Shown here one piece after another: positions 50,035-58,220 of a DNA stretch of 64,000 nucleotides. A program made the position numbers and the translations under genes. This DNA is from Fodinibacter luteus (GTDB lineage: Bacteria > Actinomycetota > Actinomycetes > Actinomycetales > Dermatophilaceae), in contig NZ_BAABGM010000003.1 of NCBI RefSeq assembly GCF_039541575.1, positions 248,001 to 312,000 of the forward strand, in the 5' to 3' direction. The first letter of the stretch is position 1; every line of letters begins with the position of its first letter. The notes below the pieces were generated by a model. It did no database searches, was not told the origin of the DNA, and saw nothing but the letters and a program-made list of their open reading frames with translations.

Positions 50035-51678
50035 ATGGACCACGAGCCGCTCCGCCTCCGAGACGTGGTCGACCTGCCCGAGTCGGCCGATCGAGTGGTG
50101 TCGCTCGCCAGGCTGCGCCAGGCGGGTGTGACCCGTGAACGCAGGCGCGCGCATGTCAAGGCCGAGCGTTGGCGGGCCGTGCCGAACCGTGGTGTCGTGC
50201 TCGACCATGGCCCGCTCGATGGGCCGGCCGCGTGGCGCGCTGCTCTGCTGCAGGTCGGGGCATCCGCACGTCTCGGGGGCGTCACCGCTCTCCAGGCCTG
50301 GGGAATGACGGGGTTCGACGAGCCGAGCATCCATGTCTGGGTCAGGAAGTCCACCCGCAAGGGACGACCAGACGGCGTCATCCTGCACGAGAGTCGGCGG
50401 TGGGCCGCCGAGCACGCGGTGGACCACGGCATCCCACGGGCCACACCCGCGGTGGCGGCCGTCCAAGCGGCACTCTGGGCGCGCACCGCACGGCAGTCGG
50501 CCTTCCTGCTCGTGTTGCCCGTGCAGCAGCGCCTCGCGTCCGTGGAGCACATCGGCGACGAGCTGGCACGAGTGCGTCGCCATGCGTACGGAGCGATGCT
50601 CCGGGGGGTCCTCATCGACATCAGTGACGGGGTGCGCTCGATGAACGAGCTGGACTTCGCTCGCCTGTGTCGCCTCCGCGGGCTACCCGAGCCCAGCAGG
50701 CAGACGCCACGTCGGTCGCCCGACGGACGCCGCTATCTCGACGTCGAGTGGGTGGTCCACGGGGTGCGGCTCGAGGTGCAGGGCGCCGGGCACGGGCAGC
50801 TCCTCAACGCCCTCAGCGACGACGTAAGGCTCATGGACCTCGCCGCGGAGCCCGGCGCGGCCGTCAGTGTCTCGGTGTTGTCGTTGCGGGTCGATCCGGA
50901 GCCGCTCTTCCGCAGCCTGTCCCGGTTGCTCCGGTCCCGAGGGCTGGCGGGGGGCCTACCACCCGGCCTGACCCGCAGGACGTCCGGCAGGTCGGGCCCT
51001 CTGACCCCCACGGTGCCGGACGTCAGCAGGGGGACCCGCAGGACGTCCGGCAGATCGGGCCCTCTGACCCCCACGTCGCCGGACGTCCGCCGCAGGGCGT
51101 CAGCGGCGGCGCCAGGATCCTCGTGCGGGCGGCGGGGGAGAGGATGCCGTGTCGCCGGCAGTTGCGCTGAACGGGCGTGCCCCCGGCCGCCGGCGGTCGA
51201 CCTCCTCCCAGCCCATCACCCCGGTGGGCAACGCCGCGGATGCCGTGGCGCGCCGCAGCGTGAACAGGTCGAGCGGGCTGGTGGCCCCGACGAGGACGAG
51301 GTTTCCGAAGCGCTTGCCCTTCAGCACCTCGTGCAGGCCGACGAAGGCGACGTGGCCGAGGGCCTCCCGGGCTCCGGCCGCGACGCGCGCGGCGTAGTGC
51401 ATCCCCGGCTCGTCAGCGACGTTCGCGAGGACGAGGCCGCCGGGGGCCAGCACCCGACGCAGCTCGGCGAACCACTCGACAGTGCCCAGCTCGGCCGGCA
51501 CCCGGCCGTCGGCGTAGGCGTCGAGCACGACCAGGTCAGCGCTCGCGTGGCGCACCGCCGCGATGCCGGTGAGCCCGTCGACCGGCCGGACGCGGATCCG
51601 GTGGCCGCGCGGGAGCGGAAGCTCACGGCGCACGGCATCGGTCAGACCGGCATCCGGCTCCAGGACGATCTGCGGTGA
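50035..51678 (+). CDS. AbiEi/DUF559-like protein whose frame runs into repeats
   Basis: From ATG 50035 the frame stays open for 547 codons, but only the first 310 or so look like protein. Residues 1-210 resemble the AbiEi-type N-terminal wing and linker (RLRQAGVTRERRRAHVKAERWRAVPNRGVV; TALQAWGM). Residues 205-260 resemble a DUF559/Vsr-type nuclease core (ELDFARLCRLRGLPEP ... YLDVEWVVHGVRLEVQGAGH, with possible catalytic Asp and Glu). Beyond 315 it passes through two repeats (peptides RTSGRSGPLTPT) and then lies antisense to the next gene, so the true C-terminus is uncertain; the repeats may have removed the original stop. Less biased codon use suggests transfer. No cognate toxin gene is adjacent. 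Confidence 0.55.
   Translation: MDHEPLRLRDVVDLPESADRVVSLARLRQAGVTRERRRAHVKAERWRAVPNRGVVLDHGPLDGPAAWRAALLQVGASARLGGVTALQAWGMTGFDEPSIHVWVRKSTRKGRPDGVILHESRRWAAEHAVDHGIPRATPAVAAVQAALWARTARQSAFLLVLPVQQRLASVEHIGDELARVRRHAYGAMLRGVLIDISDGVRSMNELDFARLCRLRGLPEPSRQTPRRSPDGRRYLDVEWVVHGVRLEVQGAGHGQLLNALSDDVRLMDLAAEPGAAVSVSVLSLRVDPEPLFRSLSRLLRSRGLAGGLPPGLTRRTSGRSGPLTPTVPDVSRGTRRTSGRSGPLTPTSPDVRRRASAAAPGSSCGRRGRGCRVAGSCAERACPRPPAVDLLPAHHPGGQRRGCRGAPQREQVERAGGPDEDEVSEALALQHLVQADEGDVAEGLPGSGRDARGVVHPRLVSDVREDEAAGGQHPTQLGEPLDSAQLGRHPAVGVGVEHDQVSARVAHRRDAGEPVDRPDADPVAARERKLTAHGIGQTGIRLQDDLR
50981..51022. repeat. 42-base palindromic repeat, copy 3 (doublet right of the AbiEi-like gene)
   Basis: Same ends and the same GGGCCC...ACCCCCA centre as copies 1 and 2, aligned without gaps over 42 bases; the symmetry extends to ACGTCCGGCA/TGCCGGACGT. 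Confidence 0.85.
51044..51085. repeat. 42-base palindromic repeat, copy 4
   Basis: 63 bases after copy 3, same orientation. The shared flank GACCCGCAGG makes copies 3 and 4 a longer direct repeat (50970-51024 and 51033-51087). Confidence 0.85.
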
Positions 51679-51906
51679 ACCATCCCTCGAATGGTGCACC
51701 CAGCGAGCCAGCGTGAGCCCCGCACCGCCGACGTGGGTCACGCGCAGAGGACCGCCGGGCGCGAGGGCGTCGATGACGAGGGCGAGGTGCTGGACGTACT
51801 CGAAGTCCAGGCGCGTCGGGTCCTCGAGGTCGACCGCCGACTGTGGCTGGCCGTCGAGCACGACGGTGACCAGTGTCCCCTCGCGCTCGAACTCGGCCAC
51901 ACCCAT
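51100..51906 (-). CDS. Spermidine synthase-like methyltransferase-fold protein
   Basis: 268 residues. A Rossmann-type fold with THVGGAGLTLARWV (SAM/dcSAM-type loop, about 58-71), VLEPDAGL, DLVVLDAYADGRVPAELGTVEWFAELRRVLAPGGLVLANVAD (about 120-165). It resembles the spermidine synthase (SpeE-like, 'fused MFS/spermidine synthase' domain) group. No polyamine genes other than the decarboxylase at 1 kb are near, and key SpeE residues cannot be confirmed, so the substrate is open. The C-terminal 40 residues (Arg/Pro-rich, ending RGSWRRR) abut the repeat doublet and may be extended by it. TAGCCT six bases upstream supports ATG 51906. Confidence 0.75.
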   Translation of the reverse strand: MGVAEFEREGTLVTVVLDGQPQSAVDLEDPTRLDFEYVQHLALVIDALAPGGPLRVTHVGGAGLTLARWVHHSRDGSPQIVLEPDAGLTDAVRRELPLPRGHRIRVRPVDGLTGIAAVRHASADLVVLDAYADGRVPAELGTVEWFAELRRVLAPGGLVLANVADEPGMHYAARVAAGAREALGHVAFVGLHEVLKGKRFGNLVLVGATSPLDLFTLRRATASAALPTGVMGWEEVDRRRPGARPFSATAGDTASSPPPPARGSWRRR

Positions 51907-51912
51907 CCTGAG

Positions 51913-51918
51913 AGGCTA
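51913..51918 (-). promoter_or_regulatory. Leaderless promoter of the spermidine synthase-like gene
   Basis: On the minus strand TAGCCT, six bases, then ATG at 51906. Confidence 0.68.
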
Positions 51919-52089
51919 CGGGCCGGGTGGCCGCCCCGTCGGGCCGGTCGGTCACGCGCCGCCGAGCACCTCGCCGACCACGATGAACGTCCACATGAGG
52001 CCCATCGCCAGTCAGGCCCGGAGCACCACCTGCGGGATGACGCCGCGCTCGCCCCGTCGCCACGCCACGAGCCCCACCACGGCCGCGGG

Positions 52090-52095
52090 TAACGT
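52090..52095 (+). promoter_or_regulatory. Leaderless promoter of the sterol carrier-like gene
   Basis: TAACGT, seven bases, then the ATG at 52103. Confidence 0.62.
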
Positions 52096-52102
52096 CGTCG
52101 TC

Positions 52103-52492
52103 ATGCCACCGCGCCGACGCACCGACCCCGTGGTGGGCGAGGCGGCCCTCGCCGCCTGGCGGGCCGATCCCGACGGCGTCGACCGCGCCACCCGCGCCGC
52201 CGCGGTGCGCTTCACGCTCGAGGAGCTCGGCGCCGTCGCGCCCGGCCGCAGCGTCGAGGTACGGGTCCCGCCGTTCGGCGCCGTGCAGTGCGTCGAGGGG
52301 CCCACCCACACCCGCGGCACCCCGCCCAACGTCGTCGAGACCGACGCCGAGACCTGGCTCTCCCTCGCCACGGGGGTGCTCCGGTGGGCCGAGGCGCTCG
52401 CCGACGGCCGGCTGCGCGTCAGCGGCACCCGGGCCGACCTCGGCTCGCTGCTCCCGCTTGTCGGTCGCGACCCCGCGGGGGTGGCGCGGTGA
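52103..52492 (+). CDS. Sterol carrier family (SCP2-like) protein
   Basis: 129 residues: an N-terminal helix, then AAVRFTLEELGAVAPGRSVEVRVPPFGAVQCVEGPTHTRGTPPNVVETDAETWLSLATG, the pattern of the actinobacterial 'sterol carrier family' protein that lies near purF and purM in many genomes (Rv0807-like). It has the mixed alpha/beta SCP2 pattern ending in the helix ...GRLRVSGTRADLGSLLPL. The ligand is unknown. Its stop overlaps the LLM gene start (GTGA). Confidence 0.82.
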   Translation: MPPRRRTDPVVGEAALAAWRADPDGVDRATRAAAVRFTLEELGAVAPGRSVEVRVPPFGAVQCVEGPTHTRGTPPNVVETDAETWLSLATGVLRWAEALADGRLRVSGTRADLGSLLPLVGRDPAGVAR

Positions 52493-53436
52493 CGGCCCCG
52501 ACGGAGGGTCCGGGGCGGGCGCCCGGGCCACCCCCCACGCGGCGGGCCACCGCGGACGCGGCGCGCGACGGCATCCGGCACGGCATCACGATCCTGCCCG
52601 AGCTGCCCTGGCGGGAGTCCGCCCCGATGTGGCGCGCGGCCGAGGAGATGGGCTTCGACCACGCGTGGACCTACGACCACCTCGTGTGGGGCGGGCTCCC
52701 CGATGCGTCGTGGTTCGCCGCCGTCCCCACGCTCGCCGCCGCCGCCGGGGTGACGACGACGATCCGGCTCGGGACGTTCGTCGCCTCCCCGAACTACCGG
52801 CACCCGTACACCTTCGCCCGGGACGTGCTCACGCTCGACGACCTGTCCGGCGGGCGCTTCGTCTGCGGGCTCGGCGCGGGCGGCGACCTCGACGCCGGCA
52901 TCCTCGGTGAGGACCGCACGCTCAAGGAGCGGGTCGACCGCTTCCACGAGTTCGTGCAGCTGCTCGACCGCCTGCTGCGCGAGGACCGGGTCGACCACGT
53001 CGGCGGCTGGTACACGGCGCGTGGTGCACGGACCCTGCCCGGCCCGGTCCGCCACCGGGTGCCGCTGCTCGTCGCGGCGAACGGGCCCCGCTCGATCCGG
53101 CTCGCGGCCACCCTGGGTGACGGCTGGATCACCTACGGCGGGAAGGGCGACACCCTCGACGCGTGGTTCGGGCACGTCGCGGAGCTCGCCGCGCGCTTCG
53201 ACGACGCGGTGGATGCCGTGGGTCGTGGCCCGCTCGACCGCGTGCTGTCGCTCGACTCCTCGCCCCGGTTCTCGCTCGACTCGGTCGAGCTCTACGCCGA
53301 GATGGTGGGACGCGCTGCCGAGCTGGGCTTCACCGACGTCGTCACGCACTGGCCCCGACCGAGCGGCCCGTATGCCGGGGACGTCGCGGTCCTCGAGTCG
53401 GTCGCCGCGACCGTCCTGACCCGCACGCCCGGATGA
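52489..53436 (+). CDS. LLM-class flavin-dependent oxidoreductase
   Basis: 315 residues. Bacterial luciferase-like TIM barrel: GITILPELPWRESAPMWRAAEEMGFDHAWTYDHLVWGG (about 30-68), IRLGTFVASPNYRHPYTFARDVLTLDDLSGGRFVCGLGAGG (about 88-128), PLLVAANGPRSIRLAATLGDGWI (about 187-210). In actinobacteria such enzymes often use F420 rather than FMN; cofactor not decided here. Coupled to the SCP-like gene by a four-base overlap. Confidence 0.88.
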   Translation: MTAPTEGPGRAPGPPPTRRATADAARDGIRHGITILPELPWRESAPMWRAAEEMGFDHAWTYDHLVWGGLPDASWFAAVPTLAAAAGVTTTIRLGTFVASPNYRHPYTFARDVLTLDDLSGGRFVCGLGAGGDLDAGILGEDRTLKERVDRFHEFVQLLDRLLREDRVDHVGGWYTARGARTLPGPVRHRVPLLVAANGPRSIRLAATLGDGWITYGGKGDTLDAWFGHVAELAARFDDAVDAVGRGPLDRVLSLDSSPRFSLDSVELYAEMVGRAAELGFTDVVTHWPRPSGPYAGDVAVLESVAATVLTRTPG

Positions 53437-53483
53437 GGTGAGGCAGACCCGGAGGCGTCCGCCCGGCAAGAGGCGGCTGGCCG

Positions 53484-55100
53484 TCAACCCGCGGTGACGA
53501 CGATGCGGTGCCAGCCCGTCGCGCCCCGGGGGAAGGGCTCCGTGCGCGCCTCCTCCTGGACCGCCCCGGTGCCGTCCGTGGCGCGGACCGTCAGCGTGTG
53601 ACGGCCGGGGGCCGCTGGCCACGGCAGGTACCACTGGCGCCAGTGGTCGATGCCGGCGTCCGGGCCGAGCGTCGCCTCCTGCCAGGCGCCGTCGTCGACC
53701 CGCACCTCGACCCCGGCGATGCCGCGGTGCTGGGCCCAGGCGACGCCGCCGACGACGGCGTCGCCGGCGGAGACCCGGGCGCGATCGCGCGGGGTGTCGA
53801 TGCGCGACTGGGTGAGGATCGGGGCGTCGGTGGCCCACCCCCGCTCGGTCCAGTAGGCGCGCCCGGCCGCGTACGTCGTGGCCTCGAGGCGGCTCAGCCA
53901 CTTCGTCGCCCCGACGAAGCCGTAGAGACCGGGGGTGACGAGGCGCGCCGGGAACCCGTGCCGCGTCGGCAGCGGCTCGCCGTTCATCGCGACCGCGACG
54001 ATCGCCTCCCGGTCGTCGGTGAGCGCCTGGACCGGCGTCGAGATCGTCATCCCGTCGGTGGAGTGGCTCAGGACCTGGTCGGCGCCCGGCCGGACCCCGG
54101 CCCGCTCGAGGAGGTCGCGGGTGAGCACGCCGAGCCACCGGGCGCCCCCGACGTAGGGGCCGCCGACCTCGTTGGACACGCACGTGAGCGTGATGTCGCG
54201 CTCGACGAGCGGCATCGCGATGAGCTCGTCGTAGGTGAGCCGGAAGGGGCGGTCGACGTCACCGTCGACGGTGAGCGTCCAGCCGGCGGGGTCGACGCGG
54301 GGGATGACGAGCGCGGTGTCGATCCGGTAGAACTGCGAGCTCGGCGTGCGGAGCGCCGAGATGCCGGGCACGGTGGCCTCGAGCCCGGCCGTCGGCGGCG
54401 GCAGGGGCACGGCGGGTGGCGGCAGGGTCACCGATGCGGGCGACCCGCCGCGGGACAGTGCCCGGCCGAGCGCGCCCCCGGTCGCGGCGAGGGCCCCGAG
54501 GCCTGCGGCGGCCACGATGACGCGGCGGCGGTCGCTGCGGCCGTCCGTGAACGGCATCCCGTCCGCCCCCGCCCCGGCGGCCGGGTCGCGGTCGGCGTCC
54601 CCCCACGCGTCGAGGAGCCCGAGGAACCACGCGGTGGTGGCGACGCCGACAGCCGCGGCGACCAGGCCCGGCAGGAGGTCGACGCCCGTGCTCGTCGGGC
54701 GTGCCACGGCAGCCGCCACGGACACCAGGGCGAGGGCGCCGAGGAGGGCCAGGCCGAGCGAACGCCGGGCGCGGGCGACGAGGCCGCACCCCGCGGCGAG
54801 GAGGAGGGCCACGATGCCGACCGAGCCGATGAGCAGCGGCTTGTCCGCGGTCCCGAACCGGGCCACGGCCCACTCCTTGACCGGCGTGGGGGTGAGGTCC
54901 ACGACGGTCGAGCCGACGGCGAGCACGGGGGACGCATCGGGCGAGACGAGGCCTGCCACGAGGTGTCCCGCCGCGGCCCCGACGGCGGCGCCGAGCAGGG
55001 CGCCGGCCGCGTACCAGCCCCGTCCCGGGCCGGCGGTCGATGCCGTCCGCGGGCCCTCGTCGGGGGGGCGGACGGTGCCCGCGGGCGCGGTCGAGGTCAT
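53484..55100 (-). CDS. Membrane-anchored sulfite oxidase-type molybdopterin enzyme
   Basis: 538 residues. Four to five membrane helices (about 30-215) precede a short linker with RDRRRVIVAAAGLGALAATGG, which could be a second insertion signal. The oxidoreductase_molyb domain follows (about 275-420) with the Mo-ligand cysteine in ITLTCVSNEVGG and the GFPARLVTPGLYGFVGATKWLSRLE block, then an Ig-like dimerisation domain (about 430-535). It probably acts on the outer face as sulfite oxidase or a protein-methionine-sulfoxide-type reductase with the electrons carried through the membrane part. The ATG at 55100 is the first one giving a signal-like start; the frame is open upstream. Confidence 0.85.
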   Translation of the reverse strand: MTSTAPAGTVRPPDEGPRTASTAGPGRGWYAAGALLGAAVGAAAGHLVAGLVSPDASPVLAVGSTVVDLTPTPVKEWAVARFGTADKPLLIGSVGIVALLLAAGCGLVARARRSLGLALLGALALVSVAAAVARPTSTGVDLLPGLVAAAVGVATTAWFLGLLDAWGDADRDPAAGAGADGMPFTDGRSDRRRVIVAAAGLGALAATGGALGRALSRGGSPASVTLPPPAVPLPPPTAGLEATVPGISALRTPSSQFYRIDTALVIPRVDPAGWTLTVDGDVDRPFRLTYDELIAMPLVERDITLTCVSNEVGGPYVGGARWLGVLTRDLLERAGVRPGADQVLSHSTDGMTISTPVQALTDDREAIVAVAMNGEPLPTRHGFPARLVTPGLYGFVGATKWLSRLEATTYAAGRAYWTERGWATDAPILTQSRIDTPRDRARVSAGDAVVGGVAWAQHRGIAGVEVRVDDGAWQEATLGPDAGIDHWRQWYLPWPAAPGRHTLTVRATDGTGAVQEEARTEPFPRGATGWHRIVVTAG

Positions 55101-55190
55101 GGCCGTCGTCCGGGGCCGGGGGTGTCGACGCAGCGGGTCATGGCACCAGTGTGCGCGGGGTCGGCCGGGGGCGGGGATGCCGTGCTCACG

Positions 55191-55196
55191 TACCGT
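55191..55196 (+). promoter_or_regulatory. Leaderless promoter of the two-helix membrane protein gene
   Basis: TACCGT, seven bases, then the GTG at 55204. An AAGGAG just before the GTG is too close (one base) to act as a normal ribosome site. Confidence 0.6.
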
Positions 55197-55203
55197 AAGG
55201 AGC

Positions 55204-55443
55204 GTGACACCTGCTCGCCACCCGCGGTTCCTGCCCTTCATCCTCACCGGGGCCGTGCTCGGCTTCCTCGTCGGTGCCTCGTTCGCGGTCTTCGGGTGGC
55301 TCGAGGACACCGACCCGACCGTCGCCTCGAACTACCCTCCCTCGGCCGGCATCGGCTACCTCGGCTTCCTCGGCGCGCTCGTCTTCGGGCTGCTCGCCGC
55401 GGTCCTCGCGGTGCTCGTCGACCGGCGCACCGACCGCTCCTGA
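55204..55443 (+). CDS. Small two-helix membrane protein
   Basis: 79 residues with two hydrophobic helices (about 11-30 and 50-72) and a short polar loop WLEDTDPTVASNYPPSAG; a charged C-terminus RRTDRS. Function unknown; similar short proteins precede purF in related actinobacteria, though I rely on position and promoter more than on similarity. 25 bases separate its stop from the purF start. Confidence 0.7.
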   Translation: MTPARHPRFLPFILTGAVLGFLVGASFAVFGWLEDTDPTVASNYPPSAGIGYLGFLGALVFGLLAAVLAVLVDRRTDRS

Positions 55444-55456
55444 ACGGTGCGTGTGG

Positions 55457-55462
55457 GAGAAT
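55457..55462 (+). promoter_or_regulatory. Possible leaderless promoter of purF
   Basis: GAGAAT, six bases, then the GTG at 55469. Same surrounding block as before purC. Confidence 0.45.
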
Positions 55463-55468
55463 CGACGC

Positions 55469-57109
55469 GTGCCACGCGGAGACGGACGCCTGACCCACGA
55501 CCTGCTCCCCGGCGAGAAGGGGCCGCAGGACGCCTGCGGAGTCTTCGGCGTCTGGGCCCCCGGCGAGGACGTCGCGAAGCTGACCTACTACGGCCTCTAC
55601 GCGCTGCAGCACCGCGGGCAGGAGTCCGCCGGCATCGCGACCTCCGACGGCCAGCGGCTGCTCGTCTACAAGGACATGGGCCTGGTGTCGCAGGTCTTCG
55701 ACGAACGCTCGCTCGCCTCGTTGCGCGGCCACCTCGCGGTCGGCCACTGCCGCTACTCGACGACCGGCGGCTCGACGTGGGAGAACGCCCAGCCGACCCT
55801 CGGCGGCCACGCGGGCGGCACGGTGGCGCTCGCCCACAACGGCAACCTCACGAACTCCGCCGAGCTGCGCGACCTCGTCGAGGGCCGGCGCGGTGACGAC
55901 GCCCACCGCGGTGAGCTGGCCCGCGGCAACACCACCGACACCGCGCTCGTCACGGCCCTGCTCGCCGACGACCCCGACCGTACCCTCGAGACCGCCGCGC
56001 TCGACGTGCTGCCGCGCCTGCGCGGGGCGTTCTGCTTCGTGTTCATGGACGAGCACACGCTGTACGCGGCACGCGACGGGCACGGCATCCGCCCCCTCGT
56101 CATCGGGCGGCTGGAGCGGGGCTGGGTCGTGGCGTCCGAGACCGCGGCGCTCGACATCGTCGGCGCGTCGTTCGTGCGCGAGGTCGAGCCGGGCGAGCTC
56201 GTCGCGATCGACGAGGACGGCCTGCGCTCGCAGCGGTTCGCCGAGCCCACGCCGAAGGGCTGCGTCTTCGAGTACGTCTACCTCGCCCGGCCCGACACGA
56301 CGATCAGCGGGCGGGTCGTCCACGAGTCGCGCGTCGAGATGGGCCGCACGCTCGCGCGCGAGCACCCGGTCGAGGCCGACCTCGTCATGCCGACCCCCGA
56401 GTCGGGGACGCCGGCGGCCATCGGCTACGCCCAGGAGTCCGGCATCCCGTACGGGCAGGGCCTGGTCAAGAACTCCTACGTCGGACGCACCTTCATCGCG
56501 CCGTCGCAGACGATCCGCCAGCTCGGCATCCGGCTCAAGCTCAACCCCCTCAAGGACGTCATCCGGGGCAAGCGGCTCGTCGTCGTCGACGACTCCATCG
56601 TGCGCGGGAACACCCAGAGGGCGCTCGTGCGGATGCTGCGCGAGGCCGGGGCGGCCGAGGTGCACGTGCGCATCTCGTCGCCCCCGGTGCGCTGGCCGTG
56701 CTTCTACGGCATCGACTTCGCGACCCGGGCCGAGCTCATCGCCACCGGTCTCGGGGTGGAGGAGGTGCGCAACTCGATCGGCGCCGACTCGCTCGGGTAC
56801 ATCTCCGAGGACGGCATGGTCGCCGCGACGAACCAGCCGCGCGACCGGCTGTGCACCGCGTGCTTCACCGGCACCTACCCCGTGCCGCTGCCCGAGGACG
56901 GCCGGCTCGGCAAGGGGCTGCTCGAGCTCGAGCTGCCGATCGCGGCGCCCCCGGCGGAGCGGACGACCGGGGAGCGCCACCCCCACCGCCACGCGCCGGT
57001 GCTCGACCTGCCCGTGCTCGACCCGCCCGTGCTCGACCTGCCGCTCGACGTCGACGGGGTGTCGACCTCCGCCGCGGGGGGTGCGTCGGAGGCCGTGCTG
57101 CGCCCCTGA
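55469..57109 (+). CDS. purF: Amidophosphoribosyltransferase
   Basis: 546 residues. The N-terminal glutaminase has catalytic Cys23 (DACGVFGV) after a 22-residue propeptide that should be removed. Then HRGQESAGIAT (about 47-57), the PRTase domain with VVVDDSIVRGNTQRAL near 370-385, and four cysteines in the places of the iron-sulfur ligands (including the C-terminal CTACF), so it is of the B. subtilis [4Fe-4S] type. It makes phosphoribosylamine, the first committed purine step. The last 40 residues are an extra low-complexity tail with VLDLP/VLDPP repeats. purM, the usual neighbour, is absent. Confidence 0.96.
   Translation: MPRGDGRLTHDLLPGEKGPQDACGVFGVWAPGEDVAKLTYYGLYALQHRGQESAGIATSDGQRLLVYKDMGLVSQVFDERSLASLRGHLAVGHCRYSTTGGSTWENAQPTLGGHAGGTVALAHNGNLTNSAELRDLVEGRRGDDAHRGELARGNTTDTALVTALLADDPDRTLETAALDVLPRLRGAFCFVFMDEHTLYAARDGHGIRPLVIGRLERGWVVASETAALDIVGASFVREVEPGELVAIDEDGLRSQRFAEPTPKGCVFEYVYLARPDTTISGRVVHESRVEMGRTLAREHPVEADLVMPTPESGTPAAIGYAQESGIPYGQGLVKNSYVGRTFIAPSQTIRQLGIRLKLNPLKDVIRGKRLVVVDDSIVRGNTQRALVRMLREAGAAEVHVRISSPPVRWPCFYGIDFATRAELIATGLGVEEVRNSIGADSLGYISEDGMVAATNQPRDRLCTACFTGTYPVPLPEDGRLGKGLLELELPIAAPPAERTTGERHPHRHAPVLDLPVLDPPVLDLPLDVDGVSTSAAGGASEAVLRP
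56999..57043 (+). repeat. 15-base tandem repeat in the purF tail
   Basis: Three in-frame 15-base units encoding VLDLP, VLDPP, VLDLP after the conserved enzyme ends. Confidence 0.8.
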
Positions 57110-57135
57110 CCCCCCGGGGTTGCCTCCGCGGCGTC

Positions 57136-57167
57136 GAGGTGACCGTTCCTGGGACGGGTGTCACCTC
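57136..57167. terminator. Terminator between purF and the PH-domain gene
   Basis: GAGGTGAC (57136-57143) and GTCACCTC (57160-57167) with a 16-base loop, between two convergent genes. Confidence 0.65.
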
Positions 57168-57193
57168 GGCCGCGCGCGAAGCGCCGAACCTCG

Positions 57194-58054
57194 TCAGCGG
57201 TCGGACCAGCTCGACGGTGGGTAGAGCGTGGGCTCGCCGTCGTCCGGAGCGCGCACGACCGGGATCTCGCCGGTGTCGCCGAGGCGTGAGGGGCCGTCGA
57301 GGTTGGAGCTGCGGTACCACGACTCCGGGGTGCGGATCGGGCTCGGCAGCGGCGAGCCACCACCCGAGCCGGCGGCGGGAACCCCGACCGGACCCCCGGC
57401 ATCCGGCCCGCCCCGACCACCACCGTCGGTACCGGAGCCACCCCCGGAGCCATCCCCGGGACCACCCGCCCCGTCGTCGCCGTCCGAGGGCCCGTCCTCC
57501 CGAGGCGGGGGTGGGGCCATGCCGCCCGGCAGGAACCGCACCTGGGACCCCGGCCCGAAGAGCTGGGTGCAGATCGCGCGGTAGTGGGCGTCGGCATCCG
57601 GCACGTGGTCGATGACCGAGAGCGCCTGGCCCTGCCCCGCCGACTCGAGGACGAAGGTGCCGTAGCCGACGATCCGCCCGAGCAGTGAGCGGTCGTAGGT
57701 CATGTCGGTGACCTTGAGCAGCGGCATCATGGCGACCTTGCGCCGGATGAAGCCGTAGAACAGCAGGAAGCGCTTGTCGGTCGCGACGAACCACTCGTGG
57801 CGCCAGTTGAGCACCCTCCAGACGAGCCAGAGCGCCGCGCCCCACCACAGCACGAGGCTGACGTTGTGCACGGCGGCCCCTCCGCCGCTCCCCGGCACGT
57901 TGACGTCGGCCCAGACCGCGAACGCGGTCGCCCCCGCGGCGAGGAAGAGCTCGCGGTGCAGCGCGAACCAGTGGCGCCGGACGGAGACGATGGGTGTCTC
58001 GCCCGCCACGAGGTACTTCTCGAGCTCGCGGTCCAGCCGTGGCCGGCGCGCCAT
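57194..58054 (-). CDS. PH-domain (bPH_2) membrane protein
   Basis: 286 residues. Two membrane helices (about 33-52 and 66-86) lead into a bacterial PH domain (about 88-165; NWRHEWFVATDKRFLLFYGFIRRKVAMMPLLKVTDMTYDRSLLGRIVGYGTFVLESAG). The last 110 residues are Gly/Asp/Pro-rich and disordered, with a PIPVVR-like segment. Function unknown; such proteins are frequent in actinobacterial membranes. One base separates it from the upstream 54-residue protein gene. Confidence 0.85.
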   Translation of the reverse strand: MARRPRLDRELEKYLVAGETPIVSVRRHWFALHRELFLAAGATAFAVWADVNVPGSGGGAAVHNVSLVLWWGAALWLVWRVLNWRHEWFVATDKRFLLFYGFIRRKVAMMPLLKVTDMTYDRSLLGRIVGYGTFVLESAGQGQALSVIDHVPDADAHYRAICTQLFGPGSQVRFLPGGMAPPPPREDGPSDGDDGAGGPGDGSGGGSGTDGGGRGGPDAGGPVGVPAAGSGGGSPLPSPIRTPESWYRSSNLDGPSRLGDTGEIPVVRAPDDGEPTLYPPSSWSDR

Positions 58055-58055
58055 G

Positions 58056-58220
58056 TCAGCCCCGCAGGAGCGAGTCGAAGAACGACGCGAGGTTGGTGAC
58101 CACGGTGACGACGACGTCCCAGGCGGAGCTGAAGATGGCGGCGGCGTCGGTGGGGGAGGTGAGGATCGCGTAGAGCAGGAAGATGACGACGAGCCACAGC
58201 ACGATCTTCTTGATCGACAT
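58056..58220 (-). CDS. Very small membrane protein
   Basis: 54 residues: MSIKKIVLWLVVIFLLYAILTSPTDAAAIFSSAWDVVVTVVTNLASFFDSLLRG, with one clear membrane helix and an amphipathic C-terminal half. AGGAGGACGGC before the ATG is a strong ribosome site. Its stop lies one base before the PH-domain gene start, so they are one transcript. Not recognised; small proteins of this kind accompany bPH_2 genes in some Micrococcales. Confidence 0.72.
   Translation of the reverse strand: MSIKKIVLWLVVIFLLYAILTSPTDAAAIFSSAWDVVVTVVTNLASFFDSLLRG

Noticed and set aside
51950..52000. Possible 17-codon minus-strand peptide (MGLMWTFIVVGEVLGGA)
   Set aside because: Hydrophobic and opened by ATG, but no ribosome site and no family; it may be the remnant of a membrane protein. 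Too little to call.
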